A stretch of 64,000 nucleotides of DNA from Strongylocentrotus droebachiensis (lineage: Eukaryota > Echinodermata > Echinoidea > Camarodonta > Strongylocentrotidae): assembly GCA_035222895.1 (NCBI GenBank), contig JAVYIG010000708.1:372001-436000 (forward strand), written 5' to 3'. Position numbers and translations under genes: made by a program. Below the pieces are notes generated by a model. That model made no database searches and had not been told where the DNA came from. It worked only from the letters and a program-made list of their open reading frames with translations. Shown here one piece after another: positions 56,822-64,000 of the stretch (position 1 is its first letter; each line of letters opens with the position of its first letter).

Positions 56822-59800
56822 GTAAGTCTCTAGATATCCTTCGACCCCCCTCCCCAGTTTTTATGGCTAAAAAACCCTAATTATTTTTAAAATTCTAGAT
56901 ATCAGATAAATTTCTAGCATTATGCCTAACATAATTTGACACTGGCATAATTTTTATTTTAGGTCGAGAGCCTAGTGAAAATCTTCTCACCTGCTGCAAA
57001 AATTAGCAGTGACTGCAGCTGCATGAAAATTGAAGTGTGAGTGTGATCTTGAGTGAGAGTATGTTTAAGTGCAGCTGGCGAGCTGGAGTTGAGTGAGACA
57101 CATTTTCACTTGGAAAAAAAAAATAGATTTTGAAGAAGAAAAAAATGGGCAGGCTTCACTTCAGTTTAATTACCACTGACACTGACAATATCTGACAATT
57201 AAGGCATTATGTTTTTTGGGTTGTCAGTTAATATGTAAGTCCTTCTTAACGTCACACATTCATTGTGGTATAATCATCTTTTTTTAAATGTGTCTCTTTT
57301 TTTTTCTTTGGATTTTCAAGAGGCGGCAAGAAAGGAAAGGTCAGCAGCAGTGCTCACAGACAGGGACTGGACAGAAAGAGAAAAGGAGGACAAGAAAATG
57401 AGACAGCCAGGAAAAAAGGTAAAGCAAAAGGTTTGACCCTCAGCTTTAGATTCCTATAAGTAAAATTACATTAACAAACCTACAGTGCCCATCACTACCC
57501 AAACACACACAAACTTTATGTCCATCATGACCCTGCTGTTTTGACCCTATACACTACCTTTTTTTTTTTAGACAGATGATAATAAAATACTTTCCAGTTT
57601 CCACATTTTGGTGCTTTGGCAATTAACATTTTAAAAAAACCTGCCCCACTAAAGATTGTATGTTCAAGTACATATACCAAGGGGTAAGCTTTGTTTTTTT
57701 GAATTATATTTATTTGGTACAATATGGCATAAAAGATTGACATACCTATACACATATATCATCAAAGAAAGATTTATTGAATAATTTATATGATTTGTGT
57801 TCTCTATTGTAGATGCATTCCAAGATCGTCTGGACTGCCTACAGAAATCAGCTGATGAGAACAAATTACAACTTGTTGACATGCCCAAGGATGGAAATTG
57901 TTTTTTCCATGGGATAAGCCATCAGCTCAACTTAAGGGGATTGCATTGGAGCCATACTGTACTGCGGGAAAAGACTGTACAGTACATGCGCACATTAAAG
58001 AAAGTAAGTCATGGAAATGATGGGACCTAGCATCCAGTAAGATCATACAGTCTACTCCACTATAGCGAAGATGTTGGGGGCCTATCATTTCATTATGCTA
58101 TAGCGAAATTTTGTTATAAGCTTATGAACAATTTTACGATTGGACCCGAAATCTGTTTCAGTATACAAGGAATTATGTTTCTTCCGGTATCGTTATACTG
58201 GTAGTCAAATGTACGGAGTTACTTTTGAATTCAACAAAAAAGTTAAATTTTGATTCTTGACCACATTCACTTTTATTCTAATTTGAAGAACAGGCTTTAT
58301 ATGAAATATCTTAAAGGGATAGTCCACCCCAGGATTTTCTTTAGCTGACGATATAGACCTAATAATACCATGAAGAATGATACAAGTCTCATTAAAATCC
58401 ATGATCACATAACGAAGATATATCGACTTTTTTATCGAAAATCAGCCGCCCCCCAAATGCAAATGCGTTACATGGGCATGAAACGATTGTGACGTATGTT
58501 GCGAGCTGCCTTCTTATTTTGGAGACATTCACTTTCGCTTTCACTTTCATTCATGATTCGTCGTGTCAGTGCGATAACAGTGTACCGCGAGCGAAAGTGA
58601 ATGTCTGCGAAATAAGAAGGCAGCTCGCAACATACGTCACAATTTCGATACTATCGGTTATTTTTGGGCGATCGTTTTTTGCCCATGTAACGCATTTGCA
58701 TTTGGGGGGCGGCTGATTTTCGATAAAAAAGTCGATATATCTTCGTTATGTGATCATGGATTTTAATGAGACTTGTATCATTCTTCATGGTATTATTAGG
58801 TCTATATCGTCAGCTAAAAAAAATCCTGGGGTGGACTTTCCCTTTAAGGCAAACTATTTTGTTTTTATGCCCCCGCGATGCTAAGTAGCTGGAGGCATTA
58901 TGTGTTTGGGTTATCCGTACGTCCCGTTCTCATGATCGTGTTATCTTAAGAACCGATTGATGGATTCCCGCCAAACTTTGGTGATGTATGGATCTTTCTT
59001 GGTCAATGAACTGATTAGATTTTGGGGTCATGGGGTCGAAGATCAAACAGTCATACAATGATACATGTATATGAAAAATAGCTTGTAATCACGATATTCT
59101 GAGAACCTGCTAATGGTGTTATGTATTGGCATTTTAACACTTGGCATTCCATACGAAGAATAAAGCATGCTATACACATGACCTAAAAGTAATTACTTGT
59201 TTTCATCCTAATATGTTACAAATGGATTACAATCAAACTTGAATTTTAAAAATTGCTTCTGTTATGGTTTGTAAAATCGCTCTATGGCAGAGGCATCATT
59301 TTCAATTGCACGCAGTCAAAGGTCCATCTAGTTTACTTCCATACTGAATTTTCACATATGTTTAATGGCATAATCCAATATGTATTTCTTTCCGATTGTT
59401 AGTTGGAAATTTGTCTCGCTCAAAAGAAAGAGACTTTTTTTTTTAAAGTAGGCCTAAATTTGCTGATTATCTGCATTACATTTGTACACTTGCTTGAGGC
59501 ATGTTGCTTAATATATCTGCCCCTCTTGATATAGATTTATCTCGGAAGACGTACATGGACTAAGCTTTAGGGGATGGTTGTATGCTTTTATAACTCTAGA
59601 ATATAATTATATCATGATGTCACTTCCACTGCAGAGTTTATACTTTGATTTTTTTTTATTTCAACAGAAAAAACCACACCATCCAATTTCCTTACAGATC
59701 CATGATGCATATTTGACCAAAATGTCACAAGATGGGACATGGGCTGATCATCCTACAATACAGTCATTAGCCCAAATGATAAAGATCAACTTGAAGATTT

Positions 59801-61028
59801 TTACAAGCCTTATGGACAAGGACAGCAGACATGTTATCACCAACATTGATGGTGGAGGAGATTGGAACTCACCATTGCTTCTTGGATATATATTTGACAC
59901 CCATTACATGAGTCTGGTTTTGGGTAGGTAAAACTATACCAAACTGTGTCACTTTGATCAATAAATCATTATGTTTATTTCGAATTTAATGGGATTCTCG
60001 ATCATGATGTTAGTACGATTTATTAATGCGTATCTCAGTATCTAAAAAAAGGGGGGGGGGGGTGGTTGGTTCATGTGTACTCACATTCGGCATACAGATG
60101 TGATTTTAGAAAAGAGCATTGAAAAGGCCTAGGATGGGAGGGGGGCAGTGGAGAGATATCGGCTAGCCTTTCTTGAGAGACAATGATCTGGTTAATGAAC
60201 TTTGTGCTTTCGTAAATATGGATCTGAGTTTTCACTCACACAAAAAGTGCAGGTTTTACTAGAGCCGCGTACTGAAATATATTTTCTCCTATGAGAGACA
60301 CATATAGCCATTCCAAAATTAAAGGCGTTTTCGGGCAGTTCAGTGAGTAAACTGGGTCCCGTTGCATAAAACTTATCGTTGCTGGTAACTTTGCCATCAA
60401 TGGTAACTTTCATGGAATACTTGATTTTGATCGACTGTTGAGCAATATTGCCATGGTAGTTACCATTGATGGCAGAGTTACCAGCAACGATAAGTTTTAT
60501 GCAACAGGACCCAGTTTACTCACTGAACTGCCCATTATTGGTAAGTTTTATGTAACAGCTGGGTTCCTGAAAGGCAGTACTGTATTTCATTGACAAGATG
60601 GTTAAAGCCTAGTATTGTAATTTGTATACTAATGATCTAGATGTATTAAAATGCATGATCACAGTCAATAATGTTACTTGTGTGCTAATATATACACATT
60701 GCGTAGTTCTATATATGACTGTTGTTCGTTGAAGTATGGAAAACTTGGAAATGAACTGCACCATGGTATAAAGCAATATACTTAAGTGAGCGTGACATGT
60801 GAGCTATTTTTTTCAATGAGAACATGAAATCTTATCAATGTTCTCATATTGAAATAAATATTACTGTAGAATAAAATGTATATAAAAATCATAATATAAT
60901 CATTCAGTTTCAGATGGTGCAACTGGACCTGATACCGATACTGTTACTGATGTTCCCAGAGTACCAGATGGTGCAACTGGACCTGTTACTGTTCCTGATG
61001 TTCACAAAGTACCTAGACCACTTACAAG
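56670..61028 (+). CDS. 2A-leader OTU-domain cysteine protease, 3' end not found
   Basis: The proposed join is 56670-56821, 57321-57418, 57813-58003, 59668-59923 and 60908-61028. All introns are GT-AG and phases agree. From ATG 56676 it encodes 270 residues so far. Residues 1-46 form a leader with a hydrophobic core (LFVLGLLLLMAG) ending in DVELNPG, with P47 as the first residue after the skip. A basic linker (GKKGKVSSSAHRQGLDRKRK) follows. The OTU fold runs from about 90 to 230: KDGNCFFHGISHQL holds the nucleophile C111, and FDTHYMSL holds the putative catalytic H224. OTU enzymes cleave ubiquitin chains. The last exon has two DGATGP units. Because a 2A leader is present, the product could be released or secreted depending on skipping (inference from sea urchin 2A leaders). 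Next exons are not recognised before the window end. It could instead be a transposon-borne gene, but the spliced structure argues for a host gene. Confidence 0.82.
57321..57418 (+). CDS. OTU gene exon 3: basic linker
   Basis: The acceptor is tttcaag/AGGCGGC and the donor AAAAAG/GTAAAG. In frame with exon 2 it encodes GGKKGKVSSSAHRQGLDRKR, KGGQENETARKK. Lys/Arg-rich and disordered, it resembles a nuclear localisation or flexible linker segment. The next phase is 1. Confidence 0.75.
57813..58003 (+). CDS. OTU gene exon 4: N-terminal OTU fold with Cys motif
   Basis: The acceptor is ttgtag/ATGCATTC and the donor AAGAAA/GTAAGT. It encodes FQDRLDCLQKSADENKLQLV, DMPKDGNCFFHGISHQL, and HTVLREKTVQYMRTLKK. 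D108-G-N-C111-F-F is the OTU active-site signature, and the following ISxQL and LRxxxVxYM are typical of the fold. Confidence 0.92.
58311..58847. mobile_element. Near-perfect palindromic MITE with TTAA duplication (OTU intron 4)
   Basis: TTAA at 58311-58314 and 58844-58847. Arms of about 170 bp are almost identical when reverse complemented, from AGGGATAGTCCACCCCAGGA to ATGCGTTACATGGGCA. Only a few differences are visible by eye (for example GGGATAG against GGGAAAG at the tip). The inner part (gacgtatgttgcgagctgcc / ggcagctcgcaacatacgtc) is also palindromic, around a short asymmetric centre. It has no coding capacity and lies between the exons holding the catalytic Cys and His. Confidence 0.93.
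58848..59667. other. OTU intron 4, right part
   Basis: AT-rich intron with no repeats or frames that I can defend, up to the acceptor at 59667. Confidence 0.5.
59668..59923 (+). CDS. OTU gene exon 5: C-terminal OTU fold with His motif
   Basis: The acceptor is tttcaacag/AAAAAACC and the donor TTGG/GTAGGT. It encodes IHDAYLTKMSQDGTWADHPT, IQSLAQMIKINLKIF, GGGDWNSPLLLGYIFDTHYM. DGTWADxxxIxxLAxxxxxxI and the terminal T-H-Y are the second half of the OTU fold. A second in-frame acceptor (cttacag at 59691-59697) would remove ten residues. Confidence 0.9.
60333..60533. mobile_element. 201-bp palindromic MITE (gttgcataaaactt family), copy 2
   Basis: Outer arms gggcagttcagtgagtaaac and gtttactcactgaactgccc are perfect inverted repeats. 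Further in, the words gttgcataaaacttatcgtt and aacgataagttttatgcaac are perfect too. Arms total about 85 bp. A third partial tip (ggtaagttttatgtaaca) follows at 60540-60557. It shares its inner ends with 38897-39054. Confidence 0.88.
60908..61028 (+). CDS. OTU gene exon 6: DGATGP repeats
   Basis: The acceptor is cattcag/TTTCAG and the donor ACAAG/GTAAGA, phase 1 in and 2 out. It encodes SDGATGPDTDTVTDVPR, then VPDGATGPVTVPDVHKVPRP. The two units are an internal duplication (cagatggtgcaactggacctg occurs twice, 54 bp apart). It is acidic and disordered. It was included because frame, splice sites and composition all fit. Confidence 0.68.
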
Positions 61029-61795
61029 GTAAGATTTTTGAGAGAAGAAGCCAGGAATATAGGTAGGTGATCTGCAAATTTTATTTATTGGTTGACAGAT
61101 CCGCATATCCTGCAGATGACCTATTCTGAATGTCAGAATTTTTTTTCTTTCTTTTTCTTAATTCTTCTTGGTCAATTTTGTGAACAAATATCTCAAGAAC
61201 GAAAAGTCCAATCAAAACGAAATTATCTGTGGTCTATTGATATGGTTAAGAATAGACATGCTTGAATAAAGTTATTGCGATCAGTCATGCATGACGCCCT
61301 CTAGACGCCATTACCGTATGTAAAATTGAAGTGAAATCAACTAATCAATCATAACGTCACAACCAATCAATTGAGAATCAAGAAAATTTAATTTTTATGA
61401 CATCATCTTCTTTTACATTCTTTTGCACGTATCTCGATAATTGGTGGTTGAATTTTGCCATAATTTTAATACCCGGTATGTGGTAGCTGAGACAATTTTC
61501 ATATCTGGGTGTTAATTGTCTCCATTTTTTCATTTAAATCATCTGATCATGGTAAAAAATTTGATATGCTTATTCACTTACATATTAATTTACTTCAATT
61601 ATATATACTCAATCAACCCAATCCCTTCCTCCATTCATCTCCTCTACATACCAGTCTTCCATCTCACCTGGTATGTTCCTTTGTTCTCTTCTCATTCTCT
61701 ATTCATGGATCTTGTGTGAATGCATTAGGTATTTCCACTTCTTGGTTCTCTTTTCCTTATCTTTTTGAATATTAAGCAAATAATTACAGTTGGTT

Positions 61796-61930
61796 AAGGT
61801 GATGGGACAAACTATCACTTCCGAGGTGACCTGGATGTAGCTTTCTTTCCGAAGCGAAGCTGAGGAGAGATAGCGTATACATTCTGATCGACGAGGAAGT
61901 GATAGTTTGCCATCGCCTGAAACCAAAAGG
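61796..61930. repeat. Imperfect inverted repeat
   Basis: aaactatcacttcc (61811-61824) pairs with ggaagtgatagttt (61899-61912), and the outer sequences aaggtgatgg and ccatcgcct match loosely. A related direct copy (gatgggcgaactatctttta) lies at 62192. It is probably the end of a MITE family. Confidence 0.6.
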
Positions 61931-62128
61931 TGATTATTTGCTTTATATATTCACATCGGAATATCACTTCTTTCGTCATTTTAGAGCAACAAGTTATCAA
62001 TTAACAGCAAGCAAACGGTGTACGATACGTACATACAGTGCATGCAGTATGGTGTGACCAAAGTTCGCGTACTAACACTAAAAGTGCTTAAAGAGAAGAG
62101 CAATACGCAACATATACAATTAAAGTGC

Positions 62129-62169
62129 GTTGCACTGTGTAGATAGTACTACTATCTACACAGTGTAAC
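62129..62169. repeat. Perfect-arm hairpin
   Basis: cactgtgtagatagta (62133-62148) and tactatctacacagtg (62150-62165) form a perfect hairpin with a one-base loop. Slight mismatches lie outside. It could be a foldback tip rather than a functional RNA. Confidence 0.75.
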
Positions 62170-62349
62170 AAAATTTTCTTCTCCCATTAATGATGGGCGA
62201 ACTATCTTTTATCACGTGATTTAATTTTGACCAATCGTAGAGCAAGATTCTTAGTATGTGGAATATAATCGGTCTTACTCTTAAATCCTATTTTGCTATA
62301 TGATGTATTTCATTTGAATATATACTTTGCTTAGAAATTATCAGTATGA

Positions 62350-62714
62350 TGCTGCATAGCAGCCTACAATAAAAGACAGACAGACCTGCACTGTATTATG
62401 TACGTATTGTATTGTATTTATTAGACTTCATTGATGTACATCAATATTCTGTTGATAAACATAATTATAATCACTTTACAATGTAATGTAACAATCAATA
62501 TTCTGTTTGGGAACATATACATCATATAAGTCAATTTACAATGTAATGTAACATATCAATATTCTGTAAACATATATACCGTATAAATCAATTTACAATG
62601 CAGTGTTTATAGAGTCTGAAATAAAACAAACTAAAGACAAAAGTTCCAGTTTTAGTTGTAGTCAGTTTTAGTCAGTCGACATGAGATATACAGTTTGGAT
62701 TGCAAACACAACAC
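62350..62714 (-). mobile_element. Probable 3' LTR of a Ty3/gypsy element
   Basis: On the minus strand a polypurine tract (AAAAGGGGGGAAATG, plus-strand 62714-62728) is followed by TGTTGTG, a TG-start LTR. Three tandem units of about 55 bp (atcaatattctgt ... tttacaatgtaatgtaac) lie inside at about 62447-62605. The far end of the LTR (about 62350) is only approximate, since no second copy is in the window. Confidence 0.6.
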
Positions 62715-62895
62715 ATTTCCCCCCTTTTAAGATACAACTGGCTTATGACAGTTTCAATATAAACGTCCAAAAATATTTCCAATTTTAACTTGAGTTCACT
62801 CTCTTGATGGTTAGACAAGATATCCCAAATATAGCCAAAATACAAATATCCAGTTAAAGTTTCATTAACTTTTTGTATTTAGTTCACTTCATGGT

Positions 62896-64000
62896 TTACA
62901 CATAGTCCTTGAGATACAGAGGTGACTGTGGCTGGTCACTTCCTTCCTGACGGTGGTCGATCTTGTCATTAAAGACGAACGGGCCATCGCTCAGATCACC
63001 CAAACTTTCAGGACGGCTTGCGATCAGTCGCCGTGCATTCCCCCGCGTTTTGTTATGCAAGAGGAACGAGCTTGGACCTTATACCTACGGATAATCTGCT
63101 TCGGTGGTGAGAACGAAGAGGCTAGTTTGTGAAAGCAATTAGGGAGCTTGATCCAAACCCAGTCTCCGACCTTGAATGTTGCTGGATTCGCGTTTTGACC
63201 TTTGTCAGTGTACGCTTTCACATGCTTCTGTTTTTCTGCGATTTCTTTTGTTTCTCTGTGACTTCTTTTGTTTCTCTGTGACTTCCTCAGATGGTGGAGT
63301 AGTTGGTTGGAGGATTTTGAGGGGCATTCGCAGATTCCTGCCAATCATGAGCTTTGCTGACATGTCACCGGTCAACAAATAATATTGATCAACAAATAAT
63401 AACAAATAACAAATAATATTGGTCAACAAATAAGATGTGGATCGATATGTAAGCAGGCATATCTGGATCGCTTGAGCAAAGGTTTTCCCTTCTGTCATGC
63501 TAGCTTTCACGCTGTCTTTGTTAACGTGATTGTTTCGCTCAACGCCTCCGTTTGACTGCAGATTATAGCGAGATGTGCCATGATGGTGTTGTATGTTGTA
63601 GTAGGCTCAGAACTCTGTGAACTCTGTCGATATACGAAGTGAGGTCCATTGTCTGTTGTCACCTGTCAAGGCAGAGCCCACAGTGCAAAGCTTCTCGAGA
63701 ATTGCTATGACCGACTTTGTAGAAACCGAACTTGTAGCAGCTATTTCTGGCCATTTGCTATGTAAGTCGTGTATGACTAGAAGGAAATGCTGACTACTCG
63801 GCGCTGCAACAAAGGCCGCGGCATTAAGGCCACAGCGCCGATTTTGACATTTTATAGACCAAAAAAAAAATTGTTTTGCTTTTTTGCCAACACCATAGGC
63901 AGTAAGCCAGATGTCGGCTTCTTTCAGCTTTTTCTCCGGCTGCGAGGATTGCTTTAGCGATGGCACAAACTTAGATCTAGATCTACCAGTACTTTTTGTT
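62896..64000 (-). pseudogene. Ty3/gypsy retrotransposon pol, integrase to C-terminus, degenerate and cut by window end
   Basis: Integrase features read in order on the minus strand: a D-x-HSKWPE catalytic segment (about 63755), a TGDN segment with the second Asp (about 63665), then NGGVER with the catalytic Glu (about 63550). Downstream are a TYRST segment (about 63445), a GRNLRMPL segment (about 63335) and GDWVWIKLP (about 63145), typical of the end of gypsy pol. The frame ends at a TAA (62896-62898). Breaks visible: an in-frame TGA near 63605, an insertion of a caacaaataat-type repeat at about 63375-63430, and a shift near 63060. The element therefore looks dead. The rest of pol, the gag region and the 5' LTR lie beyond the right edge. 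Confidence 0.85.

Larger units (their letters stand above)
61029..62349. other. Region after OTU exon 6: no further exon recognised
   Basis: About 1.3 kb with small inverted repeats. The next exon of the OTU gene, if any, is not evident here or before the gypsy element. Confidence 0.5.

Noticed and set aside
57797-57812. Using ATG 57797 or 57813 as a start for the OTU protein
   Set aside because: The frame continues upstream through consistent splice sites to exons 57321 and 56670, and the ATG at 57797 lies in the intron before the acceptor.
58205-58408. Minus-strand 67-codon frame
   Set aside because: It lies across the left arm of the palindromic MITE and is a chance frame.

Overview
The window is animal nuclear DNA. 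It is AT-rich, its genes are split by GT-AG introns, and it holds many short inverted-repeat transposons and simple repeats. The best guess is an echinoderm, probably a sea urchin. The grounds are an intron-rich deuterostome-like ARID1 gene, a 2A-type leader in front of a host-like gene (known from sea urchin genes and retrotransposons), frequent acatgta-type strings, and the repeat style. The species is inference, not proof.

Positions 279-45602, minus strand: one large gene, the ARID1 (BAF250 / Osa) subunit of the SWI/SNF (BAF) chromatin remodelling complex. I could assign 17 coding exons with canonical splice sites and matching phases. They sum to 8307 nt, or 2768 codons plus TGA. The order is a long Gly/Asn/Met/Gln/Pro-rich N-terminus, the ARID DNA-binding domain split over exons 11 and 12, a Gln/Pro/Gly-rich middle, and the conserved BAF250_C domain in the last exon. 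The 3'UTR runs off the left edge. The introns carry MITEs, a retrotransposon reverse transcriptase fragment (41417-41954), duplicated blocks and homopolymer tracts.

Positions 45603-53340: ARID1 upstream and intergenic DNA. I find no convincing gene. It holds a transposon with a decayed zinc-finger fragment (49258-49685), a CT microsatellite and AT-rich trinucleotide repeats.

Positions 53447-61028, plus strand: a gene for an OTU-fold cysteine protease (deubiquitinase-like), incomplete at its 3' end. Two duplicated candidate 5' exons precede a short exon encoding a hydrophobic leader that ends in a canonical 2A ribosome-skipping motif (DVELNPGP). A basic linker exon, an exon with the DGNCFF cysteine motif, an exon with the THY histidine motif and a repeat-bearing Thr/Asp/Val-rich exon follow, all in phase. 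Palindromic MITEs sit in its introns. This is the most interesting locus in the window.

Positions 61029-64000: more inverted repeats, then the 3' end of a degenerate Ty3/gypsy LTR retrotransposon on the minus strand (integrase, end of pol, polypurine tract, LTR), cut by the right edge.
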